Positions 41,864 to 50,851 of a stretch of 64,000 nt of DNA are shown here, piece after piece. The notes beneath the pieces were generated by a model. It did not search any database, was not told the origin of the DNA, and was given only the letters and a program-made list of their open reading frames with translations. Within the stretch, counting starts at the first letter, position 1. The number at the start of each line of letters is the position of its first letter. The stretch is from assembly GCF_001598555.1 (NCBI RefSeq), contig NZ_BCZE01000022.1, positions 62,001 through 126,000 of the forward strand, given 5' to 3'. Origin of the DNA: Novosphingobium rosa NBRC 15208 (GTDB lineage: Bacteria > Pseudomonadota > Alphaproteobacteria > Sphingomonadales > Sphingomonadaceae). The translations under genes were made by a program, and so were the position numbers.

Positions 41864-42406
41864 ATGAACATCGCATCGCTCCATAAATGGATGGCTCCGG
41901 CCTTTCTGATCCTGACGCCTTATGCGGCAGTCGCTCAGGAAGAAGATCCGCCGTTGATGGATGATCCTCCACTGGCATGGTTCAAATACAACACGGATGG
42001 CGAGGGGAACCCCACCTTCCTCTCACGCGCCTGCCTTGAAGATGTGCAACGTCGCAGCGATATTTCATTGCATCCCTGCGCGGTGGCCGAGGCCGAGGCG
42101 CATCAGATGCTGATCGAGCGGCATGATGGCCGGCCTGCGGCAAAGCCGGATGGCGATCGTGAACAGCAACTGGCTGCGCTCGAAGACCAGATCCGCGAGA
42201 TCCAGTTTCATATGAGCGATACGCGCAGGCTGATCCGGCAGGAACACCGCTTCGGGACCAATCATTGGGGGGCGGACAGATCGTTCCTCTCCTCCGCGCA
42301 GCGGACGATCACAGAGGATCAAGATGCGCTGGCGGACAGCTATCGGACCTATCAGCAGATGGGCGGCAGGAAATCGATGGAGGAGATCGGGGTGAGGCCT
42401 AGATAA
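41864..42406 (+). CDS. Secreted hypothetical protein
   Basis: A 180-residue protein with a signal peptide (about 1-25, ending YAAVAQ). The mature part is acidic at the start (EEDPPLMDDPPLAWF), has a Cys pair (SRACLEDVQ and LHPCAVAEAEA) that could form a disulfide, and ends in a helical region with likely coiled coil (QLAALEDQIREIQFHMSDTR). Probably periplasmic. No family recognised. Confidence 0.6.
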   Translation: MNIASLHKWMAPAFLILTPYAAVAQEEDPPLMDDPPLAWFKYNTDGEGNPTFLSRACLEDVQRRSDISLHPCAVAEAEAHQMLIERHDGRPAAKPDGDREQQLAALEDQIREIQFHMSDTRRLIRQEHRFGTNHWGADRSFLSSAQRTITEDQDALADSYRTYQQMGGRKSMEEIGVRPR

Positions 42407-42434
42407 GCGCCGCGCGCGATCATGCTTTTTTGCT

Positions 42435-42872
42435 TTACGCCTTGATCCTGCAATCACTCAACTGCGCGCCGCTCGCCACCTCATCGGCCCCCCGGCACAG
42501 GAAGGTTAATGCCTGCCCTTTGCTGAGCTTCGCGGCCTCGTCATCGGACAGGCCGTTGATCGAGACGTCGCTGACTTTTCCGTCCTCGGTCACGCCCAGG
42601 TCCATGGTGTCGCCAAAGCCGCGCAGCTTGATGACGGGCCGGTGAGTCAGGCCGAAATCGATCCCTTTGATTTCGCCCGATACTTCCAGCTTGTGCCCGC
42701 CATAGGCCGCTTTCGCCCTGGTGGTGTTCACAAGAAAGGCCTTCGACATCTCCGCCGCAGACACCTTCAGTCCGCGCGTGTCGGCGCTCCTGCCGGCGCC
42801 AAGGTCCGCCCCGTTTGCACCGTCGCAGCCAGCCAACAGCAGGAAGACTGCCGCGCCCACAATCCTTCGCAT
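42435..42872 (-). CDS. Lipoprotein with OB-fold (tRNA_anti-like) domain
   Basis: A 145-residue protein. The signal peptide ends in a lipobox (LLLAGC), so Cys16 should be lipidated. The mature part matches the OUR/OB-fold tRNA_anti-like family: VNTTRAKAAYGGHKLEVSGE, IKGIDFGLTHRPVIKLRG, AAKLSKGQALTFLCRGAD. These proteins bind in the periplasm to ligands that are not defined. A perfect 8-bp inverted repeat lies about 74 bases upstream. Confidence 0.75.
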   Translation of the reverse strand: MRRIVGAAVFLLLAGCDGANGADLGAGRSADTRGLKVSAAEMSKAFLVNTTRAKAAYGGHKLEVSGEIKGIDFGLTHRPVIKLRGFGDTMDLGVTEDGKVSDVSINGLSDDEAAKLSKGQALTFLCRGADEVASGAQLSDCRIKA

Positions 42873-42945
42873 ATGGAAAACACCCCTGTTTCCAAGCCGT
42901 TAGGCAGAGGTGCGAGCGATAGGGGGCGGAATGGTCTCCGTAAAG

Positions 42946-42975
42946 GTTAATTCTGAAGGAAAATGACGAATTAAC
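42946..42975. promoter_or_regulatory. Perfect 8-bp inverted repeat upstream of the OB-fold lipoprotein gene
   Basis: GTTAATTC (42946-42953) and GAATTAAC (42968-42975) are exact complements 14 bases apart. The AT-rich symmetry in an otherwise GC-rich region suggests an operator for the leftward lipoprotein gene, or the ends of the convergent rarA transcript. No regulator is identified. Confidence 0.35.
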
Positions 42976-43016
42976 ACAATGCGGGCCTGCTGTTCGGCGC
43001 GCATTGAGCCATTGTT

Positions 43017-44348
43017 CTAGCGCTCGTCCTGCCTTTCGCGCCGCTTGCGCTCCCACCATTCCAGCCGCTTGAGGATTTCGCGCTCGAAACCGCGCTCGAC
43101 GGGGCGGTAGAAGGTCTGGGGCTGCATCTCCTCGGGCCAGTAATTGGCGCCGGAGAAGCCATCCGTAGCATCGTGGTCATAGGCGTAGCCCTTGCCATAG
43201 CCGATCTCCTTCATCAGCTTGGTGGGGGCGTTGAGGATGTTGGCGGGCGGCATCAGCGATCCTGTCGCCTTGGCCGTGGCAGCGGCGGCCTTCCACGCCA
43301 CATAGCCCGCGTTCGACTTGGGCGCGGTGGCGCAATAGAGGCAGGCCTGCGCAATCGCCAGTTCCCCCTCGGGCGAGCCGAGAAAGTCATAGGAATCCTT
43401 GGCCGCAAGGCATTGCACCAGCGCCTGAGGATCGGCGAGGCCAATGTCCTCGCTGGCGAAACGCACCAGACGGCGCAGCACATAGAGCGGATCTTCCCCC
43501 GCCGTCAGCATCCGCGCCAGATAGTAAAGCGCCGCCTGCGGGTCTGATCCGCGCAGGGATTTATGCAGCGCCGAGATCAGATTGTAATGTCCCTCGCGGT
43601 CCTTGTCATAGACGGCGACACGGCGGTTGAGGAACTGCCCCAGCTCCGCCGGGCCGAGCGGCTCCATCAGCGAGGCCGTGTAGAGCGTTTCGACCTGCCC
43701 CAGCAGAAAGCGCCCATCGCCATCGGCGCTGGCGATCAGCGCCTCACGCGCGGGCTTGGTGAGCGGCAGGGGGACGCCCTCGGCCTCCTCGGCGCGTTCG
43801 AGCAGGGTGGTCAGCGCTTCGGGCGAGAGGCGGTGCAGGATCAGCACCTGCGCGCGGGAGAGCAAGGCCGCGTTGAGTTCGAACGATGGATTTTCGGTGG
43901 TCGCCCCCACCAGCGTCACCGTGCCCTTTTCCACATAGGGCAGGAAGCCATCCTGCTGCGCGCGGTTGAAGCGGTGGATTTCGTCCACGAACAACAGCGT
44001 CGGGCGGCCATGGAGCGAGAGCGCGCCCTCGGCCTCGGCAAAGATGCGCTTCAGATCCGCCACGCCCGAAAACACCGCGCTGACAGCGGCATAGCGCATG
44101 CCCACCGCATCGGCGAGCAGCCGCGCGATGCTGGTCTTGCCCGTGCCCGGCGGCCCCCACAGGATCATGCTGGACAGCCGCCCCGCGCCGACCATCCGCC
44201 CGATGGCGCCATCCGGACCGGTCAGATGCTCCTGCCCGATGACCTCCGCCAGAGAGGTGGGGCGCAGGCGCTCGGCCAGAGGCATGGCGCCGGGAGGGGT
44301 GATGGGCTCGGCACGCGGCGGGGGATCGGCTTGGAAAAGGTCGGCCAT
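43017..44348 (-). CDS. rarA: RarA/MgsA, replication-associated recombination protein A
   Basis: A 443-residue AAA+ ATPase related to clamp loaders, acting at stalled replication forks. Walker A is GPPGTGKT (65-72), Walker B is LLFVDEIHRFN near 125, sensor 1 is GATTENPSFELN. The C-terminal half has the RarA tetramerisation region (YYLARMLTAGEDPLYVLRRL and ASEDIGLADPQAL; TKLMKEIGYGKGY). The ATG at 44348 gives the standard MADLFQ start; an upstream extension is rejected. Confidence 0.95.
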   Translation of the reverse strand: MADLFQADPPPRAEPITPPGAMPLAERLRPTSLAEVIGQEHLTGPDGAIGRMVGAGRLSSMILWGPPGTGKTSIARLLADAVGMRYAAVSAVFSGVADLKRIFAEAEGALSLHGRPTLLFVDEIHRFNRAQQDGFLPYVEKGTVTLVGATTENPSFELNAALLSRAQVLILHRLSPEALTTLLERAEEAEGVPLPLTKPAREALIASADGDGRFLLGQVETLYTASLMEPLGPAELGQFLNRRVAVYDKDREGHYNLISALHKSLRGSDPQAALYYLARMLTAGEDPLYVLRRLVRFASEDIGLADPQALVQCLAAKDSYDFLGSPEGELAIAQACLYCATAPKSNAGYVAWKAAAATAKATGSLMPPANILNAPTKLMKEIGYGKGYAYDHDATDGFSGANYWPEEMQPQTFYRPVERGFEREILKRLEWWERKRRERQDER

Positions 44349-44410
44349 GATGGGGACTATGTAGGTCGATCCGGCGGGAAATGCATCTGTTGTCAGCAGA
44401 AGGGGCAAGA

Positions 44411-44457
44411 GAAATGCGAGGGGGTTACCCCCTCGCGTTCCCATAACGTCTTCCGGC
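44411..44457 (+). repeat. Dispersed palindromic repeat, copy 1
   Basis: A GCGAGGGGGTTACCCCCTCGC palindrome followed by GTTCCCATAACGTCTTCC. It lies between the thioesterase stop (to its right, leftward gene) and the rarA start. Related copies are at 45061, 61553 and 62775. Confidence 0.6.
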
Positions 44458-44524
44458 GAAGCGGCAGGGGCGCCCGGTCGTTGTGCCCTGTCTCCGCGTT
44501 GTGCGGGGGTTTTTGCCTGCGGCG

Positions 44525-44977
44525 CTAGCTTTGCAGGAAGGCCACGAAGCGTCCGCTCAGGCGGCCTGCCACTTTGCCTTCGAACATCAGGTCGGAATGG
44601 ACCTCGATGCGGGCGAGTTTGCGGCGGGTCAGGGTCTTGAGGACATGCGGCCAGATGGCCGGGTCGGGCAGGCGGGATGCGGCGGTGAAACGGCCGGTGA
44701 TCGGCAGGTCATACTCCATCTGGTTGGACTGGATGACGACCTCGCAGCGCAGGCCTTCCTCCAGCAACCGCAGATGCACCAGCGACCATGCGGCAAGGAT
44801 GCCCAAGGTGCAGATGCTGCCGCCAAAGGCCGTATGTTTGTGATTGATGTTCGGTTCAAGCGGAGCGGACAGCACGACCGAGTCCGATCCTGCGGCATCC
44901 ACCGCCACCTGCATCGCTGCGGAGAGCGGAATCTGATGATGCAGATAGTCTTCCAGAGCAGCGATGTTCATGGCCAT
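44525..44977 (-). CDS. Hotdog-fold thioesterase (YiiD C-terminal-like)
   Basis: A 150-residue protein matching the putative thioesterase domain of YiiD: IPLSAAMQVAVDAAG, then NINHKHTAFGGSICTLGILA (the hotdog helix that carries catalytic or binding residues) and a C-terminal KLARIEVHSDLMFEGKVAG. It probably hydrolyses an acyl thioester. The ATG at 44977 was chosen because AGAGG lies upstream; a second ATG two codons later is possible. Confidence 0.75.
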   Translation of the reverse strand: MAMNIAALEDYLHHQIPLSAAMQVAVDAAGSDSVVLSAPLEPNINHKHTAFGGSICTLGILAAWSLVHLRLLEEGLRCEVVIQSNQMEYDLPITGRFTAASRLPDPAIWPHVLKTLTRRKLARIEVHSDLMFEGKVAGRLSGRFVAFLQS

Positions 44978-45060
44978 CCCTAACCTCTCCGCCCCGCAGG
45001 GAACAGGAATTTCCAACGGAGAGACGGGGCGCAGCTTTTCGGCTTGGTCCGTTCTATTGT

Positions 45061-45104
45061 CGGGAGACGTAACGGGGGTGCAGGGGGTGTAACACCCCCT
45101 GCTT
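45061..45104 (-). repeat. Dispersed palindromic repeat, copy 2
   Basis: Read on the minus strand: GCAGGGGGTGTTACACCCCC TGC palindrome, then a C-rich stretch and GTTACGTCTCCCG. It begins 7 bases beyond the stop of the leftward GT4 glycosyltransferase gene and may terminate it. Confidence 0.6.
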
Positions 45105-45110
45105 CAACCC

Positions 45111-46310
45111 TTACTTCTTCCGCGCCTTCTGCCGGATCAACCGCAAATAGGTATCGGCGACCGACTGGTTGATCCGGTCCCAGCTGAAGTCATGCGCCCG
45201 CGCTTCGCCCGCTGCCCCGTGGGAGGCACGCAGCTCGGCGTCGGTGAGATAGACCTTCAGGGCTTCGGCGAAGGCATGCACCGCGCCGGGGCGGATCAGG
45301 CGGCCATTGACGCGGTCATCGACAAGGCTCTCGCTGCCGGTGGCCTCTGCAGCCACGACGGGGCGGGCGCAGGCCATGGCTTCCAGCGTCACATTGCCGA
45401 AGGTCTCGGTGATGGAGGGGTTGAACAGCACGTCCATCCCGGCCACGGCGCGGCCCAGATCGGTGCCCGCCTGATACCCCGCGAAGACGGCCTTGGGCAG
45501 GCGTGCCTCCATCCAGCCCTGCGCCGGGCCCTGGCCGATCACCAGCACGCGATGGGGCACGCCGCGCTGTTCGAGTTCCTCGATGGTGTCGGCGAAGACG
45601 TCGAGGCCCTTTTCCATCACCAGGCGGCCCAGGAAGCCGATGGCCACCTCATCGTCGGCGATGCCCAGCGAGCGGCGCCAGGCCATGTCGCGGCGCTCGG
45701 CGTTGAAAATCTCGCGGTCCACGCCGCGCGACCACAGCGAGATGTCGTAATTCATGCGCTGGTCGCGCAGCACCTGCGCGAAGCTCTCCGAGGGCGCGAC
45801 GAGGCCGTCGCAGCGGCGGTAGAAGCGGCGCAGCAGGGCGGTGAGCAGCGGCTCGACCCAGGCCATGTTGTAGTAACGCGGATAGGTGTCGAAGCGGGTG
45901 TGAACGCTGCCCAGCACGGGCAGACCGCGCGCCCGGGCCCAGGTGACGGCGCGGTGCGCGGTCACATCGGGCGAGGAAACGTGGACGATGTTGGGCTGGA
46001 ATGCGTCAAGGTCGCGGCGCACGGAGCGGGGCAGGCCGCTGGCGATGCGATATTCGGCGCGGCCGGGAATGGCGAAGCTGGGGACGCTGATGAGGTCTCC
46101 GGTGGGCTTGAAGGCGGGCTCTGGCACGGTGGGGGAGTAGACGCGCACCTGCGCACCCTTGGCCAGAAGATAGCCGACCAGCCGGTTGAGCGCCTTGTTC
46201 GCGCCATCGGTGACCATGTTGTAATTGCCGCTGAAGAGGGCGACGCGCAGATCCTCGATGCGGGAGGGAAGCGCGGGAAAGGTGTCGGGCGAAGTCATCG
46301 GGAGGCCCAT
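45111..46310 (-). CDS. GT4-family glycosyltransferase (mannosyltransferase-like)
   Basis: A 399-residue GT-B enzyme. The N-terminal domain has LRVALFSGNYNMVTDGANKA and the acceptor-side VSSPDVTAHRAV; the C-terminal donor domain has IGFLGRLVMEKGLDVFAD and the E-x7-E motif in PSITETFGNVTLEAMA. It resembles bacterial GDP-mannose-dependent alpha-mannosyltransferases and SqdX-like enzymes acting on lipid acceptors; the real donor and acceptor are unknown. Starts at 46310 or 46298 are both possible. Confidence 0.85.
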   Translation of the reverse strand: MGLPMTSPDTFPALPSRIEDLRVALFSGNYNMVTDGANKALNRLVGYLLAKGAQVRVYSPTVPEPAFKPTGDLISVPSFAIPGRAEYRIASGLPRSVRRDLDAFQPNIVHVSSPDVTAHRAVTWARARGLPVLGSVHTRFDTYPRYYNMAWVEPLLTALLRRFYRRCDGLVAPSESFAQVLRDQRMNYDISLWSRGVDREIFNAERRDMAWRRSLGIADDEVAIGFLGRLVMEKGLDVFADTIEELEQRGVPHRVLVIGQGPAQGWMEARLPKAVFAGYQAGTDLGRAVAGMDVLFNPSITETFGNVTLEAMACARPVVAAEATGSESLVDDRVNGRLIRPGAVHAFAEALKVYLTDAELRASHGAAGEARAHDFSWDRINQSVADTYLRLIRQKARKK

Positions 46311-46384
46311 AGACCTGTCGGCCCGGTTTGGCGAGAGGGGCCGCTTTCAGGGATGGTGAAGGTGGGAAACCGGGCAAGAAAAAG

Positions 46385-46423
46385 GCGCATGGCCCTCCAC
46401 AAGGGGAAGAGAGGGCCATGCGC
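46385..46423 (-). terminator. Strong 13-bp intrinsic terminator
   Basis: GCGCATGGCCCTC (46385-46397) pairs perfectly with GAGGGCCATGCGC (46411-46423). On the minus strand the stem is followed by CTTTTTCTTG, so it should end the leftward transcript of the Gly-rich secreted protein gene. A further 10-bp stem (GAGCATCATG/CATGATGCTC) lies at 46472-46509, between that gene and this terminator. Confidence 0.7.
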
Positions 46424-46535
46424 TCAAGTTTGGGGCGACCTGCCGGGAGGGGGAGAAGGGCAGGCCGACCAGAGCATCATGGGCGATCTGACGATCACGC
46501 ATGATGCTCCAAAAGTCGGAAGGTTTCAGATCGGC

Positions 46536-46916
46536 TTACCAGCCGCGGTGACCGTAGTAACGGTGACCCCAGTGGTCCCAGTAATAGCCGTCATGCCAGG
46601 CCCAGGGGCGGTAGTAGCCACCGTAGTAATAGGGCGGGGGAGGCGGCGGCGGGGCATAGCCGTAGCCATATTCGGCGGGATAGTAGTAGCGCGGGCGGCT
46701 GCTGTCGACGATCGCCGCACCCAGAGCCGCGCCGACGATGCCGCCGGCGATCACCGCGCCAGCGCCGCCACCGCCACGATGCCAGCCGCCGCGATAGCCG
46801 CCACCCCAGCCGGGGCGGGCTTCAGCCGTGGTGGCCATCAGGCCGGTGGCCGCCGTGGCGACCAGCGCCACCGCCATGGTGGCCTTCCGCAAGGTGGCTG
46901 CGAACTTGACGTTCAT
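46536..46916 (-). CDS. Secreted Gly/Tyr/Pro-rich small protein
   Basis: A 126-residue protein with a signal peptide (to about residue 31, ending AEARP), a Gly-rich segment (GWGGGYRGGWHRGGGG), a short hydrophobic AVIAGGIVGAALGAAIV that may be membrane-associated, and a Tyr/Pro-rich tail (YGYAPPPPPPPYYYGG, then His/Trp/Tyr-rich). Such proteins are common, uncharacterised envelope components of alphaproteobacteria. AGGAGA precedes two adjacent ATGs; the second has the better spacing. Confidence 0.7.
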   Translation of the reverse strand: MNVKFAATLRKATMAVALVATAATGLMATTAEARPGWGGGYRGGWHRGGGGAGAVIAGGIVGAALGAAIVDSSRPRYYYPAEYGYGYAPPPPPPPYYYGGYYRPWAWHDGYYWDHWGHRYYGHRGW

Positions 46917-47422
46917 CATAGGTCTCCTGTCGGCGGCCGGGCTGGAACCCCTGTTCGGCCCTGGCGAGTCGCCGTCTTGTGACACCGATATGGGGCTTCG
47001 CAACTGAACGAAAACGGGACGATGCTTGCAGCCGAGGTTCAGCTTCGACGAGCGGTGCATGGGTTGCGACATCCTACATTTATAGGGGCGTTTCCGGGAC
47101 TGTGCGGGGGTGGTGACCTTTGCTTCCGGTCCGCGCAAAGCTTTAAGTCAACCAGTTTGGATGAATAATTTATGATACGACGACTGGCCTTATCGGATCA
47201 ATGCGATAAGTAAGGCGTGCAGACTGTAACGCTCCCACGTTGTTGTCTACGTCTTGTGTATCCGGACCGAATGTGATTTGATCCGGATACACAATTCGTA
47301 ACACACAAGCTTTCTGCCACATGCTACGGCGCATGAAGGTCGTTATGGATTTCGCTTTCTTGGCGGTGGAATGAGCGCCTTTTGGGTTACGACCATGATC
47401 CTTTGTGAAAGGAGGCTTATCC
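46917..47422. other. Intergenic region
   Basis: About 500 bases, partly AT-rich (47150-47330). A minus-strand frame at 47170-47433 has no ribosome binding site for any of its starts and is not called. It must hold the promoters of the leftward secreted protein and of the rightward 76-residue gene. Confidence 0.4.
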
Positions 47423-47653
47423 ATGGCATCCAATCCTTCAGATGGGGCAGGGCCGTCTGAACGACAGTGCCGGCAGGCGGTCCGGATGACTCATGCCGAT
47501 CTGCATGAGGTCAGCTGGAAGGCGCAACTGCTGATGCAGGCGGCGAAATCCGCGATGAGCGAAGCCGATGCGGGCAAGGCAGCCATGGTTGAGGGGCAGG
47601 CCATGTTCGACCTGCTGTGGCGTGTGGGTTTTCGCGCATCCGATCCTGTATAA
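47423..47653 (+). CDS. Small hypothetical protein
   Basis: A 76-residue helical protein (HADLHEVSWKAQLLMQAAKS, then AAMVEGQAMFDLLWRVGFRA). AAAGGAGG lies 7 bases before the ATG at 47423, a strong ribosome binding site that rejects the upstream GTG. No family is recognised. Confidence 0.6.
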   Translation: MASNPSDGAGPSERQCRQAVRMTHADLHEVSWKAQLLMQAAKSAMSEADAGKAAMVEGQAMFDLLWRVGFRASDPV

Positions 47654-47792
47654 AGGGGCGTTTGAAGCACTGCAGGCAGACAGCTTCTGTCTAAAGGGCA
47701 GGGAACGCGCTCCCATCCGATAGGTTGTGCGCAACGCAGACATTCATGGGAGCGCGAGGGGTAGCCTCCTCACATTATGTCCTTTTGGAACA

Positions 47793-48521
47793 TCAGAACC
47801 GATACCCTGCCGTCAACTGGACGATGGGATAGACCTCATATTTGTCCATTTCGCGCTGCAGTCCCGCGCGCTGGGCCTCCAGCCGGCTTGGCGAGATGTT
47901 GGGCCCGGTGTTGGTGAAGGGATAGACGCGCCCGGACCCCATGAACATCGCTCCGGCCTCGATGCCCACCTTGATCCCGTGGCGCAGCGTGCCCGCGTAG
48001 CCAAAGGTGAAGGTGGGGGCGACCGCTGGGAAATCGGCATAGCCCAGCAGCGTGCCGGTGCGTGTGGAGGTGTAGGTCACGCCATTGATGACGATCACGC
48101 CGTTGAAGGTCGATTTCGCGCGCAGCTTGTTCTTGTTCAGTCGCGCGCCGCCCGAAATGAAGAAACCGCCGCCAAAGGGGCGGAAATCCAGCATCAGCCC
48201 GCCCGAACCGAGATGCGCCTGCCCGTGATAGGGCAGGCCGCCGGAATGGAAATCATGCGAGACATTGAGAAAGGTGATGTTGCCGCGCACGCCGATGTAG
48301 CGGTTGATGGCATAGGATGCTTCCGGCCCGACGCCGAGTGAGCCGCCTGTCACGCCGAAGTAAAAGGGCGAGATATGGGGGGCAGGTTTCTTATCGGGTT
48401 TGGGTGTTTCCTGCGTTTGTGGCGGGGTTTCCGGCGGAGGTGGAGTCTCCTGCCCAAAAACGGGCCAGGGTAGCAGGATGGCGGATACAGGACCGGCGAC
48501 GATGATGCTTTTCACGCTCAT
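47793..48521 (-). CDS. Outer membrane beta-barrel protein
   Basis: A 242-residue protein with a signal peptide (ends about residue 23, PVFGQ) and a Pro-rich linker (ETPPPPETPPQTQETPKPDK). Thereafter come alternating strands typical of an 8- to 10-strand barrel (FYFGVTGGSLGVGPEASYAI, RYIGVRGNITFLNVSHDF, GGFFISGGARL) and the C-terminal aromatic signature LTAGYRF. The family is not specific; possibly related to OmpA/OmpW-like barrels. Confidence 0.75.
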   Translation of the reverse strand: MSVKSIIVAGPVSAILLPWPVFGQETPPPPETPPQTQETPKPDKKPAPHISPFYFGVTGGSLGVGPEASYAINRYIGVRGNITFLNVSHDFHSGGLPYHGQAHLGSGGLMLDFRPFGGGFFISGGARLNKNKLRAKSTFNGVIVINGVTYTSTRTGTLLGYADFPAVAPTFTFGYAGTLRHGIKVGIEAGAMFMGSGRVYPFTNTGPNISPSRLEAQRAGLQREMDKYEVYPIVQLTAGYRF

Positions 48522-48813
48522 AAAATCACCCAGGTATTTTTACCGGTGCTTTCTTCGCAAAGTTTCCACAGTCAGTTCTTCGCAATCGGCAAGGTAAAAT
48601 ATTGGAAGATATGACTGAAAAGGATCGCCTTCCGATTCCGTTCCTGCGGGCTGGAGGCGTTTTGCGGGTTTGGCGCCTCAGGCGCGGTGACCTGCCTCAC
48701 CCTGTCCGTGAGCCGAGGCGCATGGGGCGTGTGACGTTCCGGATTTCTGTTGTCGCCCTGTTGTTTGCGGCGTTGTTTGCGACAAGGCGGCTCGCGCTGT
48801 TTCGCCAGCGATC

Positions 48814-49059
48814 CTAGCGATCGCGGCGGCCCCATTGCCACTTGGGCGGCTCACCCTTGAAGAAGCCCAGCGCGATCAGCCCGGCGGTGGCCAGCGCGAT
48901 GCCGATGAAGGAAAAGGCGGGGCTGACGTTTCTGGCCGCATGCAGCGCGAGGACGATCAGCAGATAGGCGCCGATGCTGAGCCAGCCCTCGACCGAGGCG
49001 GGCGACCACCCCCAGCCAAACCTCTTGCGGCGGAACCAGAGCTTGCCTTGGGGGGACAT
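48814..49059 (-). CDS. Small membrane protein
   Basis: An 81-residue protein with two predicted membrane helices (EGWLSIGAYLLIVLALHAAR and SFIGIALATAGLIALGFF) and basic ends (KLWFRRKRFGWGW; KGEPPKWQWGRRDR). Resembles uncharacterised small inner membrane proteins of sphingomonads. The region to its right (48522-48813) shows no gene. Confidence 0.65.
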   Translation of the reverse strand: MSPQGKLWFRRKRFGWGWSPASVEGWLSIGAYLLIVLALHAARNVSPAFSFIGIALATAGLIALGFFKGEPPKWQWGRRDR

Positions 49060-49129
49060 GGCAGGGGCCTTTGTCTGTTTTCAGCCGCGGGATTTTATCA
49101 TCACGGGGCCTGCAGGGGAAGCCGGGGCA

Positions 49130-50851
49130 TCAGCAGGCGATACGGTCGATCTTGCGCCCGCGCGCGGCATCCTGCGCGGCGGTGGCCATCGCCCGGCGCC
49201 AGTCGCCCTGCCGGGTAAAGCCCAATTCATCGAGAATGGCGCCTTCGGCCAGCAGCAGATCGGCATCGGCCGGAAAGCGCTGGCGAACCGCCGCGCACAG
49301 CGCCGCCGCGCGGACATAATCATCGCTCCGCACGCTGGCGCGGATCGCTTCGAGCGCCTGCTCGCGGTCCCAGTCATCGCCCAGATCGTCGGAGGGCAGG
49401 TGCTGCTCCAGCGCCTTGGCGCGCCAGTTGGCCACATCGTACATATGCACCACCGGGCGGTCGAGGCAGGGATTGCGCAGGGTTTCCAGAAAGGACAGGT
49501 GCAGCGGATGGGCCGCGTCGGCAATGTTGGCCCGCGCGAAGCTGTGGCCCAGATGCGCGCCGGTGTTCTGGATCATGTAAAGCTGCAGTTCATCCGCCCC
49601 AAGCGCCTCGGAGAGGGCGACAAGGGCCGGAATATCGTGATAATTGTCGAGCTGGATCGTGGCGTTGAGCGCATAGAGCGGAAAGACGCCCGCCGCATGC
49701 CGATCGGCGATGAAGCGCAGATTCTCGATCAGCTTGGGCCATTTGCCGGGCTTGCGGACATGCTCGTAAACCCAGGGCGTGGCTGCGTCGATCGAGACGA
49801 TGACATCGGGATCATGGCGCTCAAGCCCGGCATAGTCGGCCCAGCGCTTCTCGCCCATCAGCAGGGCATTGGTGTTGATCTGCAATTTGATCGACAGGTC
49901 GTTGTCGGCGATGTGGCGCAGGATGTCGCGGTAATGCTGGCTCGACCAAGGATCGCCCTGACCGGAAATCGAGACCTTCAGATTGTCGCCGCTGTCGAGC
50001 AGGGGGCGCAACACCTTGTCCATGATGATGTCGAAACGGGCCTGCTGGGCCGGGCTGGCGATTTCCAGCCCCGCACGGCAGGACGGGCAGGCCAGGTTGC
50101 AGGTGGGGTCATGTGCCAGGAACAGCCATTGCGGGGCGGTGGACAGCTCTGTGCGGTGTTCGTCGATGATCTGGCGCAGGGTGATGTCCTGCACCTCGTC
50201 GCGCAGGGGCAGGCTGTCTTCCATGATCAGCGTGCAGCGCTGCTTGTGGCAATAGCGGAAAGAGCCGTCGAGGATGCTTTCGCGCATGGCCTGCGCATCC
50301 GGGCTGTTCCAGATCTCCTCGAAGCTCTGCCGGTCGAGATGGCCAAGCCGATGCTGGGTCCAGATCGAGCAGCATGGCGCGACGGTGCCATCGATCAGTG
50401 TTTCGAATTTGACGAAAGGCGCTTCGCAAAAGCGGGCCGAAAGGTCGGCGGTGCGGTGGGCATCGTCGATGCGGCTGACGAAAAAGCAGGCCCCGGCCAG
50501 CTGCGGGCAGGCGGCATGCCGCACCTCGATGGCCTTGAGCAGGGCCAGACCCGCGGCCTTGTCCTCGATCAGCGCCGTCAGCACGCCCGCCACGATGTCC
50601 AGCGACTGGCCGGTGCGCCAATGGTTGATCATCGGCCGGGCGGCCTGCAGCGTTTCGAGCAGCAGGGGCAGGGCCGGATCGCGGCGCAGATCGCCGAGCA
50701 GGGTCCAGACCTCGGGATGGTCGACGCCATCGGCAAGGTTCTGCACCAGAAGATCGAGCATGGCCATGCAATCGGCGTCCAGCCCTTCCAGGGGAGAGGG
50801 CGCCTGAACGGGGCTGGCATTATCAAAACCGCGATGCGTGGCATCAACCAT
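49130..50851 (-). CDS. Radical SAM protein with N-terminal SPASM-like cysteines
   Basis: A 573-residue protein. The radical SAM core begins late, with the 4Fe-4S motif C251-x3-C255-x2-C258 (CNLACPSC) and the usual SISGQGDPWSS and VIVSIDAATPWVYEHVRKPG. A second cysteine set (C160, C161, C201, C206) with GHLDRQSFEEIWNSP between is SPASM-like but lies before, not after, the core. The C-terminus is TPR-like (YVRAAALCAAVRQRFPADAD). GGAGA lies 7 bases before the ATG. It probably modifies a peptide or a sugar; no precursor peptide is seen next to it. Confidence 0.8.
   Translation of the reverse strand: MVDATHRGFDNASPVQAPSPLEGLDADCMAMLDLLVQNLADGVDHPEVWTLLGDLRRDPALPLLLETLQAARPMINHWRTGQSLDIVAGVLTALIEDKAAGLALLKAIEVRHAACPQLAGACFFVSRIDDAHRTADLSARFCEAPFVKFETLIDGTVAPCCSIWTQHRLGHLDRQSFEEIWNSPDAQAMRESILDGSFRYCHKQRCTLIMEDSLPLRDEVQDITLRQIIDEHRTELSTAPQWLFLAHDPTCNLACPSCRAGLEIASPAQQARFDIIMDKVLRPLLDSGDNLKVSISGQGDPWSSQHYRDILRHIADNDLSIKLQINTNALLMGEKRWADYAGLERHDPDVIVSIDAATPWVYEHVRKPGKWPKLIENLRFIADRHAAGVFPLYALNATIQLDNYHDIPALVALSEALGADELQLYMIQNTGAHLGHSFARANIADAAHPLHLSFLETLRNPCLDRPVVHMYDVANWRAKALEQHLPSDDLGDDWDREQALEAIRASVRSDDYVRAAALCAAVRQRFPADADLLLAEGAILDELGFTRQGDWRRAMATAAQDAARGRKIDRIAC

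Noticed and set aside
47170..47433. Minus-strand frame of 87 codons
   Set aside because: No ribosome binding site before any start and overlaps the start of a well-supported plus-strand gene.
48602..48817. Plus-strand frame of 71 codons
   Set aside because: Arg-rich, no good ribosome binding site, ends over the neighbouring gene's stop; no support.
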